A stretch of 64,000 nucleotides of DNA. Source: Paraphoma chrysanthemicola (taxonomy: Eukaryota; Ascomycota; Dothideomycetes; Pleosporales; Phaeosphaeriaceae). The notes under the pieces were generated by a model. It searched no databases. It was not told the DNA's origin and saw only the letters and a program-made list of their open reading frames with translations. A program made the translations under genes and the position numbers. Positions 30,829-41,857 of this stretch are shown piece by piece. Each line of letters starts with the position of its first letter. Within the stretch, counting starts at the first letter, position 1. The stretch spans positions 1 through 64,000 of the forward strand of contig JAGMWG010000028.1 in assembly GCA_020744225.1 (NCBI GenBank). The letters run 5' to 3'.

Positions 30829-31938
30829 TCAAGTTACTATCGAAGTGCCCAGCGTCTCGTCGATAATCCATCCTGAATGCCTGAAGTGACCCCTTGCGCT
30901 CTGCTCCTTGCCCCCTACCTGCTCCACACACCACTCCAGGAACACATTAAACCCTTGGGCTGGGTCTTCCTCATATATGCTCCAGCTCCGCTTGATAAAG
31001 GCCTTCAGTTCAGCAAAAAACTCTTCGATCGGATTGAGGTCGGGCGAGTACGGGGGCAGGTACATGAGCTTCACGCCTGCGTCAGCACACATCTGCGCGA
31101 TACGTTCAGTATGGTGGAACGATGCATTGTCCATCACGAGTATCGAGTTCGGCTCCGGCCATCTGCCGCAGTGCTGGAGCAGCTGCTCAATATAGTCCTC
31201 AAAGTTAGCGCTGTCAGTTGTGCCCTGAAATACACGCGACAGCAGGATTCCATCCTGTGTGTACGCCGGCAGTATCTGCCACCGCTGCTCGCGCTGGTAC
31301 TTAGCAATCTGTATAGGCGTCGTGCCTAGAGGAGACCATCCCGTCCGCCTGAACCCGACTCGCTTGTCACACCCAGACTCGTCTACATAGACAAGGTGGT
31401 AGGAGCGGAAGGAAGACAGGTTGTATAGGTAGTAGTCGCGGAGATCCGCGTTCCGTCCGCTGGCCACTCGATTGCAGGCTTTCTTCGACCAGCCAGCAGA
31501 CTTCAACGTCCGGCTGATTGTGGAGGTTGGTACCAGTGTCTTAAACTCGTTCCACAGGAAGACTGCCATCTCGTCGCGTTATCGATCGGGCTTCTCGAGG
31601 AGGTGCTCCTGGAGAGCGTCAAGCATCACCAATGTAACGGACCGAGGGCGTCCGCCGCCATTCCATGGCGCTTCGGCGGATTCAAAGGCGCGCAGATTAG
31701 AGCGGATGTACTTGACAGCGCGAACACTGCAGCCAGCTGCGTCAGCCATCTGTGCCGCCGTAAGCTTGTTACTTAAGATCATGTCGTGAATCATCCGGCG
31801 CTGTGAGCCCGCAAAGTTTGGTGCCAGAATTTGCAGACTGCAGACTAATGATGGTGAGGTTGTACTGGCGAGGAAGGTTGGGTGGCCGAGAGCCTGCAAG
31901 CCAACTGTGCGAACCACCAGGCTGAGCCCAGCTGACAC
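30829..31938 (-). pseudogene. Tc1/mariner-type transposase, copy 2, one nonsense codon
   Basis: Two frames in the same phase are separated by a single TAA between EKPDR and RDEMAVFLW. Copy 1 has Tyr at that place, so TAC became TAA. The rest is complete: HTH (AAQMADAAGCSVRAVKYIRSN), first Asp in VYVDESGCDKR, second Asp in LVMDNASFHH, and Glu in YSPDLNPIEEFFAELK. The element lies between the phosphorylase effector and its receptor, facing left. I could not find convincing terminal inverted repeats or a TA duplication, so its ends are not set. Confidence 0.88.
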
Positions 31939-31981
31939 TTGATCGCAGACACCACCGCTTTGAGTCTACAAGTGCGATATC

Positions 31982-34900
31982 ATGGCCTACACAAGTTCTT
32001 TCGGCAACGCAAACGCCGGCCTCCAGGCTGGTATCGTTAACGGCCCAGTGAACACTACGTTCTACCTGCCACCCGGTGAGTTGCGGGATTGCCCATAGCG
32101 CTAGAGGGCCCAAGCAAGTGCTAACAAACCCCGCCTCAGAACGACTAGAGACTCCACCACCCCCATCGATCCTTATACCTTTTGCCCGCGACGCCGACTT
32201 CATTGAGCGAGGCACAACACTCGAACGGGTCCATCAGTTATGTGCTGCGCCGGGCGCGCGGGCTGCGCTCGTCGGCCTAGGCGGCGTAGGGTAAGCAGAC
32301 GCCTACTCAACTAGCACTATACGCTAACGGCAGAGAAGCAAGTCGCAGCTTGCCATTGAGCATGCCTACCGCACGCGCGAACGGTCGCCCGAGACGTGGG
32401 TACTGTGGGTGCACACCAGCAACGCCGATCGTTTCAGGGAGAGCTACCGCAACATTGCCAACCGGGTCAAGATCGCTGGGCGGCGAGATCCGCAGGCGAA
32501 CATCTTCAAGCTGGTGCACGACTGGCTGCAGGATGAAAGGAACGGGAGATGGCTTCTCATTCTCGACAATGTCGACGATGCTAACTTCTTGCTGGAGGCT
32601 CGAATCGCTGGCCACGATGGGGAGATGAGCAGCGTGGAGGGTACAGTTTCGCAGCCACTCATAAGCTACCTTCCACACCGGCAGAACGGATCACTTCTGA
32701 TCACAACACGCAGCAGGCATGCTGCACTACAGCTAGTTGAGGAGCGCGGCATGATTGCCGTCGAGCCAATGGAGGAGAGCAATGCGCTGGCATTATTGCA
32801 GAAAAAGCTAGGACAACAGGAAAATACAGAGGAGGTTGGCGAGCTCACAGCGGTGCTCGAGTATATGCCTCTCGCGATCGTGCAGGCGGCGGCATACATC
32901 TCCCAAAGACGGCCTCGGTGCTCAGTGAGGCAGTACCTTGAAGAGTTCAAGAAGAGCGACCGCAAGAAAACAACTCTTCTCGACAACAATGGAGGACAGC
33001 TTCGTCGAGACTGGGAGGCGAAGAACTCGATCATCATAACATGGCAAATATCTTTTGATCGCATTCGCCAGACCAGACCATCGGCGGGAGATCTATTGGC
33101 ACTGATGAGCTTCTACGACCGACAATGCATTCCGGATGATCTGCTTCGGAAGCGCTTGGAAGTGGAAATTACCCAGTACGATCACCACGAGCACGACAGC
33201 ATCTATCATATCCAAGAGAACGAAGACATTGCGTCGAAATCTAGCGCAGATGATGATGAATTTGAAAAGGATGTTCAGATACTCCGCGACTACTCGTTCA
33301 TATCCGTGAATGCGAATGCCGCAACGTTTGAAATACACGGGTTGGTGCAGCTAGCGACGCGAAAGTGGCTAAGCGGAGAGGACAAAGCGCTTGAATGGCG
33401 TGCAAAAGCCCGTAAACGACTCGAGGTGATCATATCTGATTCCAAGGAACACAGTACGCTCTGGAGAGTTTGCTTACCACACAGTCGATATTTTCTTGAT
33501 GACTCAGAGCGTGAAAGCAACGGAAACAACCCGAAAGACTTGAGGTTAAGAGTGGATTTTAGTCAACGGTTGTTAGACGATGGCAGGTATGCAGAAGCAG
33601 AGGTATCATTGAAGAAGGCGCGAGGTATGAGATTAGAAATGAACGTTGGTGAAGACAATGTGCTCCTGAAGATCAGTGTCAATCTGGCGCGCACCTACTC
33701 AAAGCAGAGGCAATGGAGACACGCTAGGCAGGCAGAAGAAGAGGTGAGAAAGATTAGTATTACAATGTTAGGAGAAGACCATCCAGAAACATTGCAGAGC
33801 ATGGATCGATTATCGGATATATTGAGAAGGCTAAAGTTGTGGCAAGATGCGGAAGAGGTCGAATTGCAAACACTAGCAATCAAGGAGAAAAAACACAGAG
33901 GAGATCACGAGGACACATTACAAAGTATTGAACACTTGGCAGAAATATATCGGCATCAGGAGCGAGGGAAAGAAGCCGGAGAGCTGTTTATGCGATTGAT
34001 GGATGCAAGAAAAAGGACGCTGGGAAGGGACCACGGAGAAACGATGGCAGCTATGAGCAACTTGGTAGAGCTATACTGGGATCAAAAGCGGTGGAATGAA
34101 AGTGAAGCAGTTGAGGTGCAGCTGATGGAGGCCAGAAAACGGACGCTAGGAGAAGACCACAAAGACACCTTGCAGAGCATGGCTGACTTGGTAGAGACGT
34201 ATCAGAGTCAAGGGAAACAGAACGAGGCGGAGCAGATGCAGACACGGCTAGTTGAGGTCAGAAAGCGGACGTTAGGAGAAGACCACGAAGACACGTTGCA
34301 GAGCATGGCTGACTTGGTAGAGACGTATCAGAGTCGAGGGAAAAAGAACGAGGCGGAGCAGATGCAGACACGGCTAGTTGAGGTTAGAAAGCGGACGTTA
34401 GGAGAAGACCACGAAGATACCTTGCAGAGCATGAGCAAGCTGGCAAGGCTGTACCGTAATCAGAAGCGATGGAAAGAAACTGAAGAGCTTAGGGTGCAGC
34501 TAATGGAGGCCAGAAAACGGACATTAGGAAAAGATCACAAAGACACCTTGCAGAGCATGAGCAAGCTGGCCGACCTGTACTGGGATCAGAAGCGATGGAA
34601 AGAAACTGAAGAGCTTGAGGTGCAGCTGATGGAGGCCAGAAAACGGACATTAGGAAAAGATCACAAAGACACCTTGCAGAGCATGAGCAAGCTGGCCGAC
34701 CTGTACTGGGATCAGAAGCGATGGAAAGAATCTGAAGAGCTTGAGGTGCAGCTGATGGAGGCCAGAAAACGGACGCTAGGAGAAGACCACAAAGACACCT
34801 TGCAGAGCATGGCTGACTTGGTAGAGACGTATCAGAGTCAAGGGAAACAGAACGAGGCGGAGCAGATGCAGACACGGCTAGTTGAGGTCAGAAAGCGGAC

Positions 34901-36401
34901 GTTAGGAGAAGACCACGAAGATACCTTGCAGAGCATGAGCGAGCTGGCAAGGCTGTACTGGGATCAGAAGCGATGGAAAGAAACTGAAGCAGTTGAGGTG
35001 CAGCTGATGGAGGCCAGAAAACGGACGCTAGGAGAAGACCACGAAGACACGTTGCAGAGCATGGCTGACTTGGTAGAGACGTATCAGAGTCGAGGGAAAA
35101 AGAACGAGGCGGAGCAGATGCAGACACGGCTAGTTGAGGTCAGAAAGCGGACGTTAGGAGAAGACCACGAAGACACGTTGCAGAGCATGGCTGACCTGGT
35201 ACTGACGTATCAGAGTCGAGGGAAACAGAACGAGGCGGAGCAGATGCAGACACGGCTAGTTGAGGTTAGAAAGCGGACGTTAGGAGAAGACCACGAAGAT
35301 ACCTTGCAGAGCATGAGCAAGCTGGCAAGGCTGTACCGTAATCAGAAGCGATGGAAAGAAACTGAAGAGCTTAGGGTGCAGCTGATGGAGGCCAGAAAAC
35401 GGACGCTAGGAGAAGACCACGAAGACACGTTGCAGAGCATGGCTGACTTGGTAGAGACGTATCAGAGTCGAGGGAAAAAGAACGAGGCGGAGCAGATGCA
35501 GACACGGCTAGTTGAGGCCAAAAAGCGGACGTTAGGAGAAGACCACGAAGATACCTTGCAGAGCATGAGCAAGCTGGCAAGGCTGTACTTGGATCAGAAG
35601 CGATGGAAAGAAATTGAAGAAGTTGAGGTGCAGCTGATGGAGGCCAGAAAACGGACGCTAGGAGAAGACCACGAAGACACGTTGCAGAGCATGGCTGACC
35701 TGGTACTGACGTATCAGAGTCGAGGGAAACAGAACGAGGCGGAGCAGATGCAGACACGGCTAGTTGAGGTTAGAAAGCGGACGTTAGGAGAAGACCACGA
35801 AGATACCTTGCAGAGCATGAGCAAGCTGGCAAGGCTGTACCGTAATCAGAAGCGATGGAAAGAAACTGAAGAGCTTAGGGTGCAGCTGATGGAGGCCAGA
35901 AAACGGACGCTAGGAGAAGACCACGAAGACACGTTGCAGAGCATGGCTGACCTGGTACTGACGTATCAGAGTCGAGGGAAACAGAACGAGGCGGAGCAGA
36001 TGCAGACACGGCTAGTTGAGGTTAGAAAGCGGACGTTAGGAGAAGACCACGAAGATACCTTGCAGAGCATGAGCAAGCTGGCAAGGCTGTACCGTAATCA
36101 GAAGCGATGGAAAGAAACTGAAGAGCTTAGGGTGCAGCTGATGGAGGCCAGAAAACGGACGCTAGGAGAAGACCACGAAGACACGTTGCAGAGCATGGCT
36201 GACCTGGTACTGACGTATCAAAGGCAGGGGAAACAAAACGAGGCGGAGCAGATGCAGGCGCGGCTAGTTGAGGCCAAAAAGCGGACATTAGGAGAGGACC
36301 ACAATGACACGCTGGTAGCTATAGATGACTTGGTAAAGTTATCCCGGCATTGGAATCTATGGCAGAAAGCTGCAAAGGGCCTAAAAGACATATTCAGGTG
36401 A
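31982..36401 (+). CDS. NB-ARC-TPR receptor with N-terminal amyloid-type motif
   Basis: Three exons (31982-32075, 32140-32290, 32339-36401) give 1435 aa. Residues 5-27 read SSFGNANAGLQAGIVNGPV and onward, fitting N-x-G-x-Q-x-G-x3-G as in the neighbouring effector. Then IPFARDADFIERG; the P-loop GLGGVGKSQL is restored only when intron 2 ends at AAG 32338. Walker B is WLLILDNVDD (near 158), followed by GSLLITTRS, EYMPLAIVQAAAYI and a winged-helix part. From about residue 580 the protein is TPR, with 17 near-identical 42-residue units at 683-1396. This is the STAND receptor layout of fungal amyloid-signalling clusters. The TPR part should bind the trigger; oligomerised N-termini would template the effector. 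No stop or frameshift. Confidence 0.92.
34140..36281 (+). repeat. 17 tandem 126-bp TPR units inside the receptor gene
   Basis: Exactly 17 x 126 bp without any indel, each beginning RTLG(E/K)DH. Two unit types exist: A (MADLV-TYQ...NEAEQMQTRLVE) and B (MS-LA-LY...KRWKE-EE--VQLME), in order AABBBABAABABABABA. An A-B pair of 252 bp occurs three times with identical translation (units 9-10, 13-14, 15-16). A more diverged unit precedes at 34014-34139 and a half unit follows. Such arrays change length by unequal crossing-over. Confidence 0.97.
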
Positions 36402-36858
36402 ACTAGTTAGAGTCACTTTCTCCCTATCGAGCTTAAAACGTTAATTGTAACGCATTCCACCAGCGAGCAACACAACAGAGCGAGTGAGTCAAAAAGCTTG
36501 GCACGACCACCTTATGTTATGCAACTGCGTGTGCAGTGTCGGGTGGAGGCTGTGATCAACAATTGCATTGCTATCTGTTTTTCTGTTAGGTGATGTTCTT
36601 GTTCAGGAGCTCTCGGGTTAGAGGTAAGTGCACTTGCCCACCAGGCAGTGCCTGCTACTATAGGATATCACATGGCCTTAGCTACGTGGTTACACACCCT
36701 CTCAGCTGCGGTGTCAACCAAAGCTAATCTTTCTAGCTAATCGATGCTTCATATCTCACTCCGGATACCCGAGATAATAGTCCTCCCATAGCTCTCGGTG
36801 CATAGTACAAGTGAGTCAAGCTCGCTAGCTCAGGACTGTCTAATTAGTGCTTCTGCCT
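36402..36858. other. No gene; receptor 3' flank and possible retroelement end
   Basis: Non-coding. The following minus-strand Copia 3' fragment suggests part of this may be its 3' flank or LTR, but I could not match a second LTR. Confidence 0.4.
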
Positions 36859-37362
36859 TCAGCTGGCAGTCTTTGATGTCTTACAGTCCATGCTGTCGAA
36901 CGAACTCAGCATGCTTCTACTGTAGCGCACAAGAGTATTCGTGAGTCTATCTGCTGGCATGATGGTGGGCTTCCACTGAACTGATATACGTCCTTCAGCC
37001 ACCTCTTGTCTCAACCAATGCTGGTTGACGTCCACATAGCGCAAACGCGTAAACAGCTTGTACTCGTGTTTAATAACAACAACCACTGTTTGCAGGTTGT
37101 CGCAATAGATTGTTGGTACCATCTCCAGGTCAAGGTTGATGTGTTTGAACAGTCGATGTTAAGCCTGTAGCTCGCTGGCTGCCGTCGACAGAGCTAGCGG
37201 CCCTGCCTCAGTTGTTGTTTTGGTTACTGAGCGCTGCAGCGTTGCCTTCCAGTCGATAGGCATGCCGTATAGCATGAATAGATATCTTTGAGAGCTGCGC
37301 CACGTTGGTAGGTCTTCAGCAAAAGCTGCATCAGAGGCACCGCAGTGGCTCTGTTCTAGCAC
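36859..37362 (-). pseudogene. Copia retrotransposon RNase H fragment
   Basis: Two frames on the minus strand hold the end of a Ty1/Copia polyprotein: GASDAAFAEDLPTWRSSQ, YGMPIDWKATLQRSVTKTTTE and LALSTAASELQA, then IYCDNLQTV, RLRYVDVNQHWLRQEV and RISVQWKPT, MPADRLTN. This is the RNase H domain. It is broken between the two frames, and nothing upstream (reverse transcriptase) is joined to it. Confidence 0.85.
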
Positions 37363-37518
37363 CCCCTGGGCTTGATCACTCCTGGAACTTGGCGCAATCC
37401 CAGTTTCTCGAGCGTTGTAATGAGGCCCTTGTACTATATGCTGAGTTGACTACGAAGAGAGATAATAACCTGAGAGATCCTTCTCTGTTATATAATCCCA
37501 CTCTTCGTCCTGTCCTAC

Positions 37519-39060
37519 GTGGTCCTGAAGCGTACTGCTTCCTGTGTTTCATCTCGACCATTCGAAACAGTCGCCATCGATCTGATCCAGCTAGACACCA
37601 CCGGCTACAATGGACACCGATATGTGTTCCATGGATTTGATCTATACACCAAACTCAATTTCGTATATACGATTCCGAAGCGCGACAAAGCAACACTGCT
37701 CAACGTCCTAACTCATCTAGACCGATCTATCAAGCGCGAATTCAATACCACTGTCACGTTCTTCATTGCCGATGATGAGAAAGGCTATGGCCTCACCGAC
37801 GACTCAGCGCGAGCATACTGCTATCAAGAAGGAATTAGGCTCCAAATCAGAGCACCGCACACCAAGGAGCAGAATGGATCCGCAGAGCGCTCAGGCAAGA
37901 ATCTAATCGATCGATCTCGATCAACGCGAGTTACGTCAAACCTACCCCTCGCTCTCAGCCCAGAAATCTACGTTGCTGCTGGATACCTACTCAATCGAAC
38001 TCCAACGAAAGCAATAGGATGGAAGACTCCATTTGAAATGGCGTACAACAAGAAGCCGTCAATAGCCCACTTAAGAGTCTATGGCTGCCGCGCCTACGCA
38101 CTCCGTCCACAGATTCCAAGAGGCGATAAACTGACTCCACGCGCTCTTATCGGATATCTAGTCGGCTACGACGCTTCGAACATCTTTCGAGTGTGGCTAC
38201 CAAAGGCAAGAAGCAGAGCATATCAAGGAAAGGTCATTCGAACACGAGATGTTACATTTAAGGAGGACCGGTTCTATCAAGAACAGGACGACATAGACCC
38301 TCTGCTATCGAACACGGAATTGACCCAAGTCATACACACACTTCATATGCCATCTTTAGAGAACCTGGAGGACTCCTCAGAAGACGAGTATGACACTATA
38401 GCGGAACCTAGCCAGATTGTTCACAGCACCTCCTCAGACAACTACACAAAGTCTCATACTACTGGCGGAGTACCATTGCTATCAACGCCAGCTACTACAG
38501 CCTCTCCTCATCCAGATACTCGTTCAGATGGCTCTGATCAAGGCTCGTCAGCTACTCTCGGTCGCAGTCCTACACCAGACATTCAGCCTTCTACTCAAAC
38601 ATCAAGAAAGCGCAAGCGACGCGACTCAATCCAACGCGACTCGATCGACTCAAACGCTGCACAAAACCGAGAACTCATCGACGGCAACCTACGCCAGACA
38701 CATATCCTTCCTGAGGGACTCACACGATCCCGAAAGCCCTCTCGCAAAAGCAGCAGCTTCTTTGTTAACAAATATTGGTCAACCTTCGTAGCTGCCTCTG
38801 CTACAGCGTCTAAGACGCGATTTCATCACTCGAATCTGCCTCCTGAACCTCGACTTTATCAGGACGTGATGAAGCTACCAGATCCACACAAGCAAGGCTT
38901 CATTGCAGCTATGCAGCGCGAAATACCCGACGTCAAGCGTAAAGATACGTACAGGACGATCACATGGAAGGATTTTAACGCCCGAGACAATGAGGTCCTG
39001 CCGCTGCTCTGGGTATTCAAATACAAGCTTGACAGCGAAGGATACTTAACCAAATACAAG
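37519..39060 (+). pseudogene. Copia integrase and start of reverse transcriptase, truncated
   Basis: The open frame gives the integrase core (FETVAIDLIQLDTTGYNGHR, FFIADDEKGYG, HTKEQNGSAERSGKNLIDRS), the usual FEMAYNKKPSIAHLRVYGCRAY and LIGYLVGYD, a Ser/Thr-rich linker and RKPSRKSSSFF. It then reaches the first RT motif (LPLLWVFKYKLDSEGYLTKYK) and stops exactly where the hAT element begins (39061). Gag, protease and most of RT/RNase H are absent. It lies in opposite orientation to the RNase H fragment next door, so they are not one copy. Confidence 0.88.
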
Positions 39061-41857
39061 CAGTGTGTCCAATAACCAAGTAACTTGGCTTGGTTGGTTG
39101 GCTTTGGTTGATTACACAACAAGCAACCACGAGTAAACGTCTGTCCGAGCAACCACAAGTAAGGGTTTTCGCATTACTCGAGTCAACTCGAAGTTGGTTG
39201 ACGACCTTACCGCATTAGGCATTTTTGTAGAGGAGGTGGGCGACCGGAGTTTTGGGGGGGGCATCGGGATAGGAAGAACTATTAGCCTGAATGTTCTGAT
39301 TGGCTGGAAATTGCCGCTCTTGAGATTTGCTGTCGAAAACTCTGACGCCTGCAGCCTCTATGTACGACACCGCTAGACTCTAGGCTAAACATGCCTACCC
39401 ACCCATTTTTTCAGCCTCGTGGAGGATCCACGTGTTCCCCTCTACCTAGGACTCCCTCCGAATCCCTTAGCTATAACCTAGAAAGCATAGAGACCCCAAG
39501 TTCCGTTTCAACCAATACTGCTGCCACCTTCGAAAGAGAGCTGCCGACATCTACTCAATGCCCTTTCCCTATTGACTGGGACAAAATTCGCTATGAAAGG
39601 AAGGTGTTGCCGTCGATTCGATATCGTCAGCCTCATAAGCGGGCCCTCAACTCTAAAACCCAGCCCTCGCCAATCTACAAACACGGTGCGCAGCTCACAA
39701 CCGATGGAGAGAACAAGTTCTGGCTCTGCAAATACTGCCATCTTAGTGGCCAGCATGATTCTGCGCTGTACAGTAGTGAGAGTACTACTAGTATCATGTA
39801 TCACCTAAAGAATCAACACAAACTTGAAGAATTCGGTTACAAAGTGATGGCATTGAACCCGTTCGATATGGCCAAGGGAGCAACGAGCTCCATACCATAC
39901 CTTGGAGGCCGGCGCTTGATGTTTAACGACTTTCAGTTCAAGAACGAGTTTATGGACTGGGTTATTGATCTTGACTTCACCTTTCGACAAGCGACACATC
40001 AACGCACTCGTAACATGTTTGCTGGCTGCTTAGAGGATATCGATAAAATTCTACCCAAGAGCCCATCAACTCTTAGCACCTGGATTAAAGAGATGTGGGA
40101 CGGTGATACTGGGAGACGTGCTTGGCTGAAGGAAAGGCTTCATCTTGCGAAAAGCAAGATCCATATCTCAACTGATGCCTGGACGTCTGAGGAAGGAACG
40201 AACTATGTGGCAGTTGTTGCTCACTTCCTGGACGAGAAGCATAAGTTGCAAACAGCCCTTCTTGACCTCCCGCCTTTAAAAGGCCCTCATTCTGGAGAGA
40301 ACATTGCGAAGGTGCTGTCAACGGTTATCGACTTGTACGATATATCCGCTGTCATTGGCTTCTTTATGATGGACAATGCTGGCAATAACGATACGTGTAT
40401 TGGAGAACTAGCAAAGCAGTACCCCACAATCACACAGCAGAGTCGCCTTCGGTGCGTTGGCCATATACTAAATCTCATCGTCAAAGCTCTTCTCTTTGGG
40501 ACGGGTGTTAGCAAGTTGGAGAAAGAGCTCTGTGGCGCATCTGATGATGAGCGGTTTGAGATATGGAGGAAGCAGAGCTTTATCGGTAAGCTCCATAATT
40601 TCTGTGTGTGGATTAACCGGAGTGATCAGCGGCGGGAGCTTCTGAGAGAGTATATCTTGCAGGCGTACGATAGAGGCAGCATCGAAAACCTTTACACTAG
40701 GGTACTGGCTGACGGTGGCGTCCGCTGGAACTCTGTGTACGCCACGATCGAGAGAGCTCTCAAGCTCCGTAACGCAATTGATTTGTTCTTTCTCCACTAT
40801 AATCATAGTGGTGAAGGATACGATATCTCACAGGACGCCATTACTCAGCGCGATTGGACTAATTTGGAGCACTTCTTCAATATCTTGAAGCCGTTCAAAG
40901 ATCTGACCAAACGCATGGAAGGCCGGGCCAACAAAGCTGGCCTCGAAGGATCACATGGCTCACTCTATGAGACACTCGAGTCACTTGACGTCCTCTTTAA
41001 GAAGCTCCAGGAGGCCGGAAAGTTCGCAGACAATCACCTCGAGGAGGTTTCGGAATACTATTCCTGTGCTATTGATACTGCCCGCCTCAAGCTTGAAGAA
41101 TACTACGGCCTTACGGACGCTACGCCAGCCTACCGATGCGCTGTCGCCCTCCATCCTGCGAACAAAGTTACCTATTTCGATATCGAATGGAAGCATGAGA
41201 AGAAATGGATCACTGAGGCGAAGCGGGTGGTGCATGATGAGTATGCATAATACGAGGAAGCAGCTGCGGAAGCAGAGATAGCAGAAGCAACACAAGAGGA
41301 GGATAATGAGGTTAGTACTGATAGCGATACGAGGCTTGATCTTCTCCAGCAAGCTCGTAAGCGTCGCCAGCGGGTTGCCGCTAGTACGGCGTCTACGCGA
41401 GGAAAGAAGCGCGCAAGAGTCACCTCTGACCTTGATCAGTTTATGGCTAGGACTAACAAGGCTGATGGAGATGTTGAAGACCCTCTAGAGTGGTGGATTC
41501 GCCATGCACCTGACTATCCTGTGCTCTCTAAGATGGCGTTTGATCTGTTTAGTTGTCCTGCAATGAGTGCTGAGTGTGAGCGGGTATTCTCACAGACGAA
41601 GAAGGTCATCACGGATGAACGAAATCGTCTCGATTCAGACACTGTAGCGGCAATTGAGTGTCAAAAGCACCTTCTTCGAACTGGTATGTTCCTGTAGATT
41701 AGTATAGATATCAAATCGGGAAATTTTATCGACTAATGTCAACCAACCAAGCAAAGTAAGGGCTTCTCGTCAACCAACCAGGCAAGGTAAAGGATTCTCG
41801 TCAGTCAAGTCAAGTAAGAGGGTCGATTTTTGGTTTACTTGGTTGATGGACACACTG
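39061..41857. mobile_element. hAT transposon, 2797 bp
   Basis: The ends are inverted repeats: left CAGTGTGTCCAATAACCAAG, right (reversed) CAGTGTGTCCATCAACCAAG. Both begin CAGTG as in hAT elements and match at 19 of 21 positions. Subterminal AACCAACCA and GCAA-GTAA-GG repeats occur inside both ends. The 8-bp flanks differ (aatacaag on the left, atgacctg on the right), so no target duplication is present. Confidence 0.85.
39391..41697 (+). pseudogene. hAT transposase with one in-frame stop
   Basis: The ATG frame runs through a BED-type zinc finger (WLCKYCHLSG ... YHLKNQH), HISTDAWTSEEGTNYVAVVA (first Asp), FFMMDNAGNNDT (second Asp), LRCVGHILNLIVKALL, GGVRWNSVYATI and a helical part. At 41248-41250 a TAA interrupts. 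The same frame continues to the hAT dimerisation region (PLEWWIRHAPDYPVLSKMA, AMSAECERVFSQTKK) and ends at 41697. One substitution separates it from a full transposase of about 768 residues. The protein is probably inactive because the dimerisation domain is cut off. Confidence 0.9.

Noticed and set aside
34489..35757. Minus-strand frames with repeated MSASAPPRS text
   Set aside because: Shadows of the TPR units on the plus strand; repeats only because the units repeat.
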